Source: Flavobacterium sp. UMI-01 (lineage in GTDB: Bacteria > Bacteroidota > Bacteroidia > Flavobacteriales > Flavobacteriaceae). From it: a stretch of DNA of 64,000 nt. Position numbers and translations under genes: made by a program. The DNA is taken from positions 36,845-100,844 of the forward strand of contig NZ_BPLU01000049.1 in the NCBI RefSeq assembly GCF_019656315.1, in the 5' to 3' direction. How positions within the stretch are numbered: the first letter of the stretch is position 1; every line of letters begins with the position of its first letter. Shown here in pieces: positions 1 to 7,599 of this stretch. Under the pieces are notes generated by a model. The model worked only from the letters and a program-made list of their open reading frames with translations, was not told the DNA's origin and ran no database searches.

Positions 1-55
1 GTAAACGTGAATTTACCACAAATTTCGCAATCTCGCCAAACGGCTGTTATGGGCA
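1..55 (-). other. attC-like recombination site (partial, cut by window edge)
   Basis: Read on the minus strand, directly after the stop of the 60-578 gene, the sequence runs GCCCATAAC, a short spacer, then CGTTTGGCG, and continues off the window. This matches the layout of the 5' half of an integron attC (R'' box, spacer, L'' box). A short internal inverted repeat (GTAAA/TTTAC) at 1-16 could be part of the variable stem. The 10-bp core (45-55) recurs inverted at 663-672. Seen: the inverted core pair and spacing. Inferred: attC function. The other half lies outside the window, so this stays provisional. Confidence 0.45.
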
Positions 56-59
56 GTTT

Positions 60-578
60 TTATTTATAGTACATATTTAGACTTCCTTTATATAATTGTC
101 CTTCAAATGTTTCTCCTTTCATATATTGTCTTTTAACTTTAAGCTCTACTTCACGTTTTTCGTTTGGGATTTCGACAGTAATGTAATAATGCTTTAACCC
201 GCTTTTTGAGGTTGTTTCATTTGTACTTATAACTTTACTTTTTAAATTTATCATTTCTTGCTTTCCGATGTATGAGTTAATGCTTAACAACAAACCAGAA
301 ATTATTCCACAGATAAATATAAATGAGAAAAATGTCCCAAATAATATTTTAAACCCTTTTATAAAAATATAGAATATTTTGTTTTGTGCTTTTGTAGGGC
401 GAAAAATACTTTCGTGAAAAAATAATGAAAAAATAAATGATAAGATTCCAAACACTATTATGTTATCAAACACTTTTTTCATAGAAAAGCCCAGTTCGTA
501 TGTTTCAAGGAAAACGAATGGTATCAGAATAAATATTATAGTTACTGTAACAAATGAATAGAATATATATTTTCTCAT
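60..578 (-). CDS. Cassette-like hypothetical membrane protein
   Basis: A 172-residue protein with no recognised family. It has an N-terminal hydrophobic helix (about residues 5-25), two more hydrophobic segments (about 38-56 and 75-102), then a soluble lysine- and glutamate-rich C-terminal domain of about 70 residues. It is a lone gene in a unit bounded by inverted GCCCATAAC-type core sites at 46-54 and 664-672, and it is transcribed in the same direction as the recombinase ending at 775. Single-gene units with orphan membrane proteins are common integron cassettes; that link is inference. Start taken at the first ATG, after a T-rich leader. Confidence 0.7.
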   Translation of the reverse strand: MRKYIFYSFVTVTIIFILIPFVFLETYELGFSMKKVFDNIIVFGILSFIFSLFFHESIFRPTKAQNKIFYIFIKGFKILFGTFFSFIFICGIISGLLLSINSYIGKQEMINLKSKVISTNETTSKSGLKHYYITVEIPNEKREVELKVKRQYMKGETFEGQLYKGSLNMYYK

Positions 579-662
579 CTTTTATTTAGAATTCTTCTTT
601 TTTAGAGCATTTTTCAGGATAGAAATTACTCGCAATTCTTTATTTCATTGTTTCTGTAAAAT

Positions 663-735
663 TGCCCATAACTCGTTTATAGGAGCCATAAAATGGCTCT
701 AATCTACCCATATTTAGGTAGCTTTGTGTCATAAC
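663..735 (-). other. attC/attI-like site between recombinase and cassette
   Basis: On the minus strand this stretch ends in ATAAACGA followed by GTTATGGGC, resembling the L' and R' boxes that close an attC or attI site. Upstream of that are two nested hairpins: a perfect 7-bp inverted repeat (683-689 with 693-699, 3-nt loop) and a 5-bp one (704-708 with 717-721). The GTTATGGGC core is the exact complement of the GCCCATAAC at the far end of the cassette. Function as a recombination site is inferred from symmetry and from the adjacent recombinase. Confidence 0.4.
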
Positions 736-774
736 CATGGCTTTTATTTACTAGGCTAATATATAAATAATTAT

Positions 775-1899
775 TTACAAATCATCAAATGGACTTTTTA
801 TTTGTTGTAAACTTTTAGTACTTACATGCGTGTAAATTTCAGTGGTTTTACTGCTATTATGGCCTAATAACTCTTGTATGTAGCGTAAATCAGTTCCACT
901 CTCTAATAGGTGTGTAGCAAAGCTATGTCTTAACCAATGCAAACTTACAGGTTTACTTATATTTGATTTTGTTAAGGCTTGTTTGAGTACATTTGATAAA
1001 CTGCGCTCATCATATCTTGTATTCTCATTTTGCCCCTCAAAAAGCCAAGTTCTAGGTTTGTATCCTTTATAATATTCTCGTAACATTTCTAGAATTTTTG
1101 GAGATAAGGGAGTAATTCTATCTTTTTTACCTTTGCTTTGTCTGATGATTACAATGCCTCTTTTTGAATCAATATCGTTTGGTTTTAAATTTATAAGCTC
1201 ACTTCGACGCAAACCACAACTATAGATCAAAGAAAGCATTGTTCTGTGTTTGATGTTGCTATGCGCATTCAAAATCAATTTGACTTCCTCTTTACTCAAA
1301 ACATTTGGCAATAGTTTAGATCGTTTTGGACGGTGAATTTTATCGATTTCAATTTTGGTTTCACGAATGGTTTGAAAAAAGAGTTTAATGGCATTAACAA
1401 TCTGATTTTGATAAGATGCCGAAAGATTGTTCTTCAAGATATAGTCATTATTATAAACAATAACATCCTCATTAGTGATATCAGCAATTGGTTTCTCTCT
1501 AAAAAACACCAAAAATGATTTTAAAGCTTCGCTATAAGTCGCAATGGTACTTTGGCTATAACGTTTGGAACGCAAATGTTGTTTGAATTTTTCGATTTGG
1601 GCGATTCCTTCTGGCGATGGTAAGGAATGGGTCATTGGTGGAATTTTAAATCGTTCTCTATTTTCGGCGGTGTCAGGTAAATGCCAAGCGACCAAGGTCG
1701 CGCTCCATAGCGCTCCGTCAATTTTTTTGATACGTGCAATTAAGTCGGTATTTTTTTCAAAATAAACGGCAATTCTGTTCTTGCCTTTATGTTTAATGGG
1801 TTTTGCTGACCCATTCATTTTTTTGATAATTTGGTAGCTAAAGGTAAATAATTTTCTTAATAAATTATCAATTTTAGAAACGATATTATAAATACACAA
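775..1899 (-). CDS. Tyrosine recombinase, integron-integrase/XerA-like
   Basis: A 374-residue site-specific recombinase. Residues about 35-85 form an arm-type N-terminal region with the WSATLVAWHLPDT.ENR pattern typical of Bacteroidota integrases; a SAM-like core-binding domain covers about 95-190 and the catalytic domain about 200-365. All catalytic residues are visible: Arg231 (CGLRRSEL), Lys256, His321/Arg324 (HWLRHSFATHLL), His347 and the nucleophile Tyr356. The C-terminus KSPFDDL resembles the RSPLD-L tail of IntI proteins more than XerC/D. However, only about 68 residues separate the Lys motif from HxxR, so the IntI-specific insertion seems absent. Homologues usually begin about ten residues before the HK..RI motif, so an ATG at 1818 is a plausible alternative start. 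The gene lies about 100 bp from the attC-like site and reads toward the cassette. Confidence 0.85.
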   Translation of the reverse strand: MCIYNIVSKIDNLLRKLFTFSYQIIKKMNGSAKPIKHKGKNRIAVYFEKNTDLIARIKKIDGALWSATLVAWHLPDTAENRERFKIPPMTHSLPSPEGIAQIEKFKQHLRSKRYSQSTIATYSEALKSFLVFFREKPIADITNEDVIVYNNDYILKNNLSASYQNQIVNAIKLFFQTIRETKIEIDKIHRPKRSKLLPNVLSKEEVKLILNAHSNIKHRTMLSLIYSCGLRRSELINLKPNDIDSKRGIVIIRQSKGKKDRITPLSPKILEMLREYYKGYKPRTWLFEGQNENTRYDERSLSNVLKQALTKSNISKPVSLHWLRHSFATHLLESGTDLRYIQELLGHNSSKTTEIYTHVSTKSLQQIKSPFDDL

Positions 1900-1910
1900 C
1901 GCAAATTTTT

Positions 1911-2010
1911 AGCCCCGATAGAGCCGATATCCTCCTGTAGCGGAGCGAAAGGAGATAAAGGCGAAAGCGGGAGGAGAGCTTGTTATGGAAACAAAAACGG
2001 ACTGCTCCTA
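1911..2010 (+). repeat. Dispersed GC-rich Flavobacterium-type intergenic repeat, copy 1
   Basis: An unusually GC-rich block begins AGCCCCGATAGAGCCG, continues with short GGAG/AAAG/GCGAAAGCGGGA modules and ends GCTCCTA. A second copy in opposite orientation is at 63541-63622. Both share the start AGCCC-GATAGA, a nearby ATCCT, a purine-rich GCGAA-AGC-GGA core and the terminal GCTCCT. About 30 bases seem inserted before the terminal GCTCCTA here. The stop codon of the HPP gene (2008-2010) lies inside the repeat. Function unknown. Confidence 0.6.
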
Positions 2011-2610
2011 CGATTTTTTAAGCAAGCGTTTTCTATAAATATGGTAATTGCGGTGGAAACGGTTGTTGCTAGGGTAGCTTCGTTTTTCGGTGATGTTGTT
2101 GACAATCAAAGCCACGGTAAGGAGGATTAAGGAGCCTGCTAGTACGGGTGATAACACATACCAATAGCCTAATGTTTTAATTTTTTCGGTACCAATGATG
2201 GCAATCAAGGCGGTGGCACCTCCGGGTGGATGTAGGGTTTTGGTGATTTGCATCGAGATGATGGCTAAGGATACCGCTAAGGGCGCCGAGAGCCAAATGG
2301 GTTCGGGCAATAGGGTTTGGATGGTAACGCCTATCAAGGCTGAAATAACATGACCGCCAATAAGATTGCGGGGTTGCGAAAACGGACTTTGTATAATGCC
2401 ATAAATCAAAACGCTTGAAGCTCCAAAGGAACCAATGAGGTAAATGCCGTCTGAACCTGGAAAATGACTGGCATGAAAGTAAGCGATGCAACCTATCCCG
2501 ATAAAGGAACCAACAAACGACCAAAATTGTTCTCGGAAGTCAATTAAGGTTTCTTTGTAGATAATGTATTTGGTTTTGCGATAGCTGCGTTTGATTTGTT
2601 CTGTTGGCAT
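2008..2610 (-). CDS. HPP family integral membrane protein
   Basis: A 200-residue protein with four to five membrane helices between about 28 and 168 and the signature LHPPGGATAL around residues 126-135, from which the HPP family takes its name. Plant members are linked to chloroplast nitrite transport; bacterial roles are unclear. The ClC gene's stop (2612) lies one base from this start, so the two are almost certainly co-transcribed, ClC first, which suggests an anion-related role. The basic C-terminal tail (about 172-200) is probably cytoplasmic. The stop codon falls within the dispersed repeat at 1911-2010. Confidence 0.85.
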   Translation of the reverse strand: MPTEQIKRSYRKTKYIIYKETLIDFREQFWSFVGSFIGIGCIAYFHASHFPGSDGIYLIGSFGASSVLIYGIIQSPFSQPRNLIGGHVISALIGVTIQTLLPEPIWLSAPLAVSLAIISMQITKTLHPPGGATALIAIIGTEKIKTLGYWYVLSPVLAGSLILLTVALIVNNITEKRSYPSNNRFHRNYHIYRKRLLKKS

Positions 2611-2611
2611 T

Positions 2612-3892
2612 TTATTTAGTCGTATTAGGGATAAAACTGTAAACAGTGTATGGAAAAATGATTTTGGCGGTAGTTTGAGCGATGTAACACACCATCAAGA
2701 TGGGTAGGAACAAAATATAGTTATTGGTTAAGCTCAGGGTCAAAAAGAGCGCTGTAAGTGGTGCTTGAATACTCGCACTCAATACGGCTGCCATACCCAG
2801 TACCATAAAATTTAAAATAATTACATCGCTGTCAAAAAAATGATTGAAACTCAAAGCGGTAAAAAGTCCTAAAAAAGCACCTATAAATAGGCTAGGAGCA
2901 AATACGCCTCCGTCACCCCCAGAAGCCAAAGTTATCGAGGTCACAATAGGTTTTAAGAGCAAAATTGCGATTAAACTTAGCCCTAATGAAATGGTAAGTA
3001 AGCTTTGATTGGTGCTGTGGATGATGGTTTTTATGGCATGATAGCCTTCGCCATACAATTGTGGAAACAAGAGCAACGCCAAACTCAGTAATGAGGAACC
3101 GATTACTATGCGGTAGAATGGGGTGTTTATTTTGGAAAAATGATTTTTGACAAACAAAACGGTTTTTGTGAGATATACTGAGTGCAATCCTGCGATGATT
3201 CCTAGTAGGATAAAATATGGAATGGCTTTGAGGTGCCAGGTCTTGATAGGGATGGCAAATAATGGCGCTTCATCGATGAGGTGAAGCAAGCCAAAGGCAA
3301 TCATAACGGCTACGGTAGTGGTTAGTAAGAACGTTTGTGTTATTTTTTTTGATACGACCTCGTAGGCAAATAATAATCCCGCCAGTGGACTGCCAAATAA
3401 GGCTGTGACTCCTGCTGCAACTCCTGCGCAAATCAGTTCGGTTTTGTATTGCCTAAAAATGTTTTTCTTTTGTTGTGCTACAGAACCGATGGTGGCTGAA
3501 GCGACCACGGTGGAAATTTCAATTCCTGTAGAACCCCCAAAGACCACTGTCAAAAAGCCATTGATGAAATGAGAAGGGATTTTGTAATTGGGGAGGTTTT
3601 TTCTTTTTGATTCGGTACTTTCAAAAACTTCTTTGATTCCCTTATTCTCCTTTTTTTTGAATAAATACTGACGCAATAAATAAATGAGTGACAAACCTAT
3701 AAAGGGGAATATCAGGTAAAATAAAATATTGCTGTTGGCTCTTTCGAAAAAAATTTCTTCATAATATTCGGTCATTCTCTTCAGGACGATGCCTAAAAAA
3801 GAAGATAGAAACCCAATTAAAACGGAAACGAGTAGTAGTTTTTTAAGGACAATGAGTTGATGATTTTTTTTGATTTTAGCCGCTTTAGTCAT
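2612..3892 (-). CDS. ClC-type chloride channel/antiporter
   Basis: A 426-residue voltage-gated-chloride-channel-family protein with about ten to twelve membrane helices. The motif GGSTGIEIST (around residues 118-127) stands where canonical ClCs have GREGP; its Glu should correspond to the gating glutamate. FGSPLAGLLFAYEV (about 164-177) and GGDGGVFAPSLFIGAFLG (about 323-340) are the other family signatures. The loss of GREG makes it a divergent member, so channel versus H+-coupled exchange cannot be told. It forms a two-gene unit with the downstream HPP gene. A second, unlike ClC paralogue lies at 38943-40196. Confidence 0.87.
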   Translation of the reverse strand: MTKAAKIKKNHQLIVLKKLLLVSVLIGFLSSFLGIVLKRMTEYYEEIFFERANSNILFYLIFPFIGLSLIYLLRQYLFKKKENKGIKEVFESTESKRKNLPNYKIPSHFINGFLTVVFGGSTGIEISTVVASATIGSVAQQKKNIFRQYKTELICAGVAAGVTALFGSPLAGLLFAYEVVSKKITQTFLLTTTVAVMIAFGLLHLIDEAPLFAIPIKTWHLKAIPYFILLGIIAGLHSVYLTKTVLFVKNHFSKINTPFYRIVIGSSLLSLALLLFPQLYGEGYHAIKTIIHSTNQSLLTISLGLSLIAILLLKPIVTSITLASGGDGGVFAPSLFIGAFLGLFTALSFNHFFDSDVIILNFMVLGMAAVLSASIQAPLTALFLTLSLTNNYILFLPILMVCYIAQTTAKIIFPYTVYSFIPNTTK

Positions 3893-3964
3893 CAGGATGC
3901 TATTTTTTTTAAGGGCTACAAAAGTATAAAATCAAAAAACAAAATGTTTTAAATTTAACTTTTT

Positions 3965-4357
3965 TTATGATTTTTCGTAGAATTCTATAGGTAATCCGTC
4001 AGGGTCATTGATGAAAAAAAAGCGTTTTTGGGTGTGCTGGTCTGTTCGAATGGGTTCTAGTACCACGTGGTGCTGTTGTAGGTATTTCCAGCTTTTGGGT
4101 ATATCATCAACCTCAAAGGCTAAATGGCGTAAACCGCAACTTTCGGGTCTCGAATTTCGCTGGGGTGGATTGGGAAACGAAAACAGCTCAATACAATAAA
4201 TGCCATTCAAACTTAAATCTAGTTTGTAAGATTGTCTTTCGCTGCGATAGACTTCTTGAATGATTTTGAATCCTAGTATTTGTGTATAAAAATGTTTTGA
4301 AACCTCATAATTGGAGCAGATGATGGCAATATGGTGGACGTTGTTGATTTGGAGCAT
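3965..4357 (-). CDS. VOC family protein (YaeR/glyoxalase-like)
   Basis: A 130-residue single-domain protein of the vicinal-oxygen-chelate fold. It has the paired beta-alpha-beta-beta-beta modules: HHIAIICSNYEVSKHFYTQILGF at the N-terminus, and GLRHLAFEVDDI with NDPDGLPIEFYE in the C-terminal half. Likely metal ligands are His9, Glu57, His77 and the final Glu of IEFYE. It most resembles the small YaeR/SMU1112c group, whose substrate is not established. It stands alone between the ClC gene and a lipoprotein gene on the same strand. Confidence 0.85.
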   Translation of the reverse strand: MLQINNVHHIAIICSNYEVSKHFYTQILGFKIIQEVYRSERQSYKLDLSLNGIYCIELFSFPNPPQRNSRPESCGLRHLAFEVDDIPKSWKYLQQHHVVLEPIRTDQHTQKRFFFINDPDGLPIEFYEKS

Positions 4358-4423
4358 CTTGTTTAGTTACGAGTTTTGGTTTTTAGAAAATGAGAGGGTA
4401 TCAAAGTGAGGCCATTCCACAAG

Positions 4424-4888
4424 TTATTTCTTTTCTTTTGCTTTTAAGCCTACGGGGATTTTCAAATCACCAGTATCGTACATATTGATGTAAATGTCAA
4501 TAGTGTCTTTGGTGCCAATTTCTGTTAATCGGTAGCGGTCTAGCATGCCTGAATTGTTGAAAAAGCCATTGGGTGTTTTAAACGGACAGCAACTGCCTGC
4601 TCTAAAATAGGTCATTTTTTTATCGTTGGGTCCAAACAGCGCGTTGAGGAATCGTCTTTCGTTCAATGGCCCTTCTTGGGTTTTTACTCCACCTACTTTG
4701 ATTGGGTTAGACTGGCTGTAGCCATAGGTTTTGTCGTTGCTTTCTTCTGTGAGCCAATACGTATTGTGGTCTAATAATTCCACAGCTTTAGTTCGAGTGT
4801 CCCCAGTGCCTTTGTTTTCGGCTGTTGCGGTTTTCTTTGAAGTGCACGAAATGATAATTACAGCAAATGGTACAAGTAGTTTTTTCAT
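4424..4888 (-). CDS. Small lipoprotein of unknown function
   Basis: The start is placed at the ATG at 4888, because this gives a clean lipoprotein signal (MKKLLVPFAVIIISC with Cys15 as the lipidation site, followed by SKK). The longer frame to 4936 adds a hydrophilic stretch before it. The mature part (about 140 residues) contains an RAGSCCPFKTPNGF motif with adjacent cysteines and ends in a lysine-rich tail. Similar Flavobacterium proteins are sometimes named as a KDO-8-phosphate aldolase; nothing in the sequence supports that. Probably periplasmic or outer-membrane anchored. Confidence 0.75.
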   Translation of the reverse strand: MKKLLVPFAVIIISCTSKKTATAENKGTGDTRTKAVELLDHNTYWLTEESNDKTYGYSQSNPIKVGGVKTQEGPLNERRFLNALFGPNDKKMTYFRAGSCCPFKTPNGFFNNSGMLDRYRLTEIGTKDTIDIYINMYDTGDLKIPVGLKAKEKK

Positions 4889-4962
4889 TGTGGACTGTGA
4901 GTTTTGATTAGGAATGCGTATTTGTTTGTATTTCAAATAAATAAAAAAAAGTCTTATAGTAG

Positions 4963-5544
4963 TTATACTATTTGGTTTTCTGTAGTCTCTTGATTCAATT
5001 TCTTGATGACTTTGGCAGGATTGCCTACGGCCAACGAGTTGTCAGGAATGTCTTTGGTAACTACTGCACCCGCTCCAATGACGCATCCATTTCCAATGCG
5101 AACACCGGGACAAATAATTGCGTTGCCTCCAATCCAACAATCGTTTCCTATGGTTATGGGTTTTGAGAATTCAACTGTTTTTCGGGTTTGTGCATCGAGG
5201 GGATGAGCGGCAGTGTACAATTGAACTCCAGGACCAAAAAGAACATCTGAGCCGATGTTTACTTTTGCTCCATCAAGGACTACACAATTGACATTGAAAT
5301 AGACATTATCACCACAGAAAATATTGTATCCATAGTCACAAAAAAATGGTGGTTCGATGTATAAATTTTTACCAGAATTTGGGATTAATTCGGTGATGAT
5401 TTCTCGCGCTTTTTTGGTCACTCGATACTCAGTAATATTTAATCGGTGCAATAAATTTTTGGCTCGTCTTCGGTCTTTAATTAGGATGGGATCACCTGCG
5501 TTAAAAAGGGTGCCTTCCATCATTTTTTCTTTCTCTGTTTTCAT
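4963..5544 (-). CDS. Sugar O-acetyltransferase (maltose acetyltransferase family)
   Basis: A 193-residue hexapeptide-repeat acetyltransferase of the Maa/LacA/NodL group. An N-terminal helical cap (about 5-60, with the family-typical RRRAKNLLHRLN) is followed by the left-handed beta-helix. The catalytic His is in YTAAHPLD (about residue 115), and GNDCWIGGNAIICPGVRIGNGCVIGAGAVVT forms the acetyl-CoA-binding coils. It transfers acetyl from acetyl-CoA to a sugar hydroxyl; the sugar cannot be told from sequence. Length is normal for the family. Its start is followed upstream by a long non-coding gap. Confidence 0.9.
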   Translation of the reverse strand: MKTEKEKMMEGTLFNAGDPILIKDRRRAKNLLHRLNITEYRVTKKAREIITELIPNSGKNLYIEPPFFCDYGYNIFCGDNVYFNVNCVVLDGAKVNIGSDVLFGPGVQLYTAAHPLDAQTRKTVEFSKPITIGNDCWIGGNAIICPGVRIGNGCVIGAGAVVTKDIPDNSLAVGNPAKVIKKLNQETTENQIV

Positions 5545-6408
5545 ATCCTAGAAAGGGATTTTTTTTGAAGTTAAAAGTAACCTTTTTTGAGGTCATTTTG
5601 GAGTTAATTTTTTACGACTTTTTGGAGTGGTTGTAAGACGAAAAAAAGAGCTTTTTTAAACGTTAGGTTTCTTATTATTTTTTGGTCTCGATTCAAAATT
5701 GTGTATAAGGCAGGGAGCTTTTTTTTCTAAATAGCGTGTGCGTTGAAATTTTTTTTACAGAATTAAAAGAGGGGTTTTTCTGTTTTGAAAGTGGTCTTGT
5801 TGTTGTTTTTTATGGAAATAAAAAACAAGGGAAGGGAGGGTAAAAAGTCTTGAGGTGAAGAAGCTTTTTTTGTTGAAGACACGTTTTGTAAGGGTGGTTT
5901 AGGATGTGGTTTTTTTTTTGCTGTACAAGGTGTTTTTTAGGTCATGTAAAGCCTTAAAGTGAGGTTAAAGGTGTTTTGGTTATTTAATTCATTTTTTTAT
6001 TTAATTAATAATGTTTAAATAACTGGTAATATTTATTTTAATGTTTAGATATAGATTTTGTCTATTTGAAATATTTGTAAGTTTTTATTGTTTTTTTAAC
6101 AAAAGTAAAAAGTAAGAATGGGTCCTTCTTCTAGAAAGACATTTCTCTTCTGTTAGGTAGTTTTTTTGTCTCTTTGAGGTTGTTGTTAGGCTATTGGAAA
6201 GTTGATTTTTGGGTGGTGAAAGAAAACGAAAAAGAACCATTTTCTTGAATTGTTTTTTTTAAAATTGAAGTAAGCGGACTTTCTTTTTTAAAATCTCTTT
6301 TGGAAGATGTTGCACTCTTTTTTTTCGAATGATAATTTTTTGTTAACTAAAATGACTTACTCCTTTTTAGGTTGTAAATTCGTAAAAGTTAAATTTAAAA
6401 TACGAACT
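5545..6408. other. Gene-free, strongly G+T-skewed intergenic region
   Basis: About 860 bases with no convincing gene between a minus-strand and a plus-strand gene. The + strand is rich in G and T and very poor in C: in 5821-5880 I count 19 G and 4 C. Promoters for both flanking genes must lie at its edges. I see no RNA gene, repeat copy or terminator with confidence. Confidence 0.6.
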
Positions 6409-6885
6409 ATGAAGCATGTCTTTGCACTTGTTTTTTTTGCCTTTTTTTCGGTCCAAGTTTCAGCTCAAAACCCTGCTGTTTTTGATACTTATGATGCGCT
6501 TGAAAAAGCAGTTTTGAATGACAAAAACACCGTTTATGTGGTCAACTTTTGGGCTACTTGGTGTGCGCCTTGTGTGAAAGAATTACCTTATTTTGAAAGA
6601 TTGAATAACGAGAATAAAAAGGTGAAAGTGGTGCTGGTAAGTTTGGATTTTAAAGACCAATTTCAAACCAAATTAATTCCTTTTTTGAAAAGAAAATCCA
6701 TCCAGTCGCAAGTGGTTTTGTTGACGGATAAAAATTATAATAATTGGCTTTCTAAAGTGGATCAAAATTGGTCTGGTTCTATCCCTGCTACCTTGATTAT
6801 AAATGGTGAAAAAAGGGTGTTTGCCGAGCGTGATTTTGCCACCTTTGAAGAACTTAATAACTATGTAAACTCGAATACTAACTAA
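6409..6885 (+). CDS. TlpA-like periplasmic thioredoxin-fold protein
   Basis: The start is set at the ATG at 6409, giving MKHVFALVFFAFFSVQVSAQ, a good signal peptide with a cleavage site near residue 20; the longer frame from 6307 adds an implausible leader. The 158-residue product carries the thioredoxin active site WATWCAPCVKE at about residue 50 and the cis-Pro segment GSIPATLII near 125. Expected role: periplasmic thiol-disulfide exchange in the TlpA/ResA/DsbE class. It is 12 bases from the following thioredoxin-like gene and probably in one transcript with it. Confidence 0.88.
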   Translation: MKHVFALVFFAFFSVQVSAQNPAVFDTYDALEKAVLNDKNTVYVVNFWATWCAPCVKELPYFERLNNENKKVKVVLVSLDFKDQFQTKLIPFLKRKSIQSQVVLLTDKNYNNWLSKVDQNWSGSIPATLIINGEKRVFAERDFATFEELNNYVNSNTN

Positions 6886-6897
6886 CACATTTTGTAT

Positions 6898-7500
6898 ATG
6901 AAAATCATTTCTTCTCTCGTTTTAATGTTTACTTTTTTCGTTGGATTGGCTAATCCAGTTCCACCTACAGCTTACAAAATAGGTGATGTTGCGACTGATT
7001 TTAAGTTAAAATCTGTTGATGGCAAAATGTATAGCATGGCCGATTATAAAAGTGCTAAAGGCTTTATAATTGTTTTTACTTGTAATCATTGCCCTTTTGC
7101 TAAAAAATATGAAGACCGTATTAATGATTTGGCCAAAAACTACAAATCTAAAGGCTATATTTTATTAGCAATCAATCCTAATGATCCAGAGGTGCAACCA
7201 GAGGATAGTTTTGACTTAATGAAAGTGAGAGCTAAGGAAAAAGGGTTTGTTTTTCCTTATCTGTTTGATGAAGATCAAAAAATATTTCCACAATATGGTG
7301 CTACTAAAACCCCACATGTGTTTTTGTTAGACAAGAACCGAGTGGTAAAATACATTGGAGCGATTGATGATAATGTGGATAGTGCAAGCAATGTGAAAGA
7401 AAAGTATCTTGAAAATGCTATTGCTGCTTTAGAAAGTGGAAAAACACCTTCTCCTGAAACCACCAAAGCTATTGGGTGCGGAATCAAAGTAAAAAGATAG
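6898..7500 (+). CDS. Secreted redoxin/thioredoxin-like protein
   Basis: A 200-residue protein starting at the ATG at 6898 (an in-frame TTG lies two codons upstream). A signal peptide of about 18 residues precedes an AhpC/TSA-Redoxin fold. The active site is TCNHCPFAKKYE, a CxxC variant typical of this Bacteroidota family, and the cis-Pro segment is TKTPHVFLLD. The C-terminus contains a further Cys in IGCGIKVKR. It probably works with the preceding TlpA-like protein on periplasmic thiols. A hairpin terminator follows at 7545-7584. Confidence 0.87.
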   Translation: MKIISSLVLMFTFFVGLANPVPPTAYKIGDVATDFKLKSVDGKMYSMADYKSAKGFIIVFTCNHCPFAKKYEDRINDLAKNYKSKGYILLAINPNDPEVQPEDSFDLMKVRAKEKGFVFPYLFDEDQKIFPQYGATKTPHVFLLDKNRVVKYIGAIDDNVDSASNVKEKYLENAIAALESGKTPSPETTKAIGCGIKVKR

Positions 7501-7544
7501 TAATTTGATGCATTATTTGGATTCCTTCGGAATGCAAAGAATTG

Positions 7545-7584
7545 AAAAGAGTAGAAGCCTTATTTGTTTCTGCTCTTTTTTTGA
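7545..7584. terminator. Hairpin terminator between convergent genes
   Basis: Arms AAAAGAGTAGAA (7545-7556) and TTTCTGCTCTTTT (7567-7579) pair with one G-U, followed on the + strand by a T-run. It lies between the + thioredoxin gene and the minus-strand phosphatidyltransferase gene and could serve both. Confidence 0.7.
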
Positions 7585-7599
7585 TTGGTCTGGTAGCTT

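Noticed and set aside
1333..1765. Open frames on the + strand within the recombinase gene
   Set aside because: Shadows of the recombinase reading frame without family features.
4424..4888. KDO-8-phosphate aldolase annotation often attached to this lipoprotein type
   Set aside because: It is a short exported lipoprotein with none of the aldolase fold or motifs.
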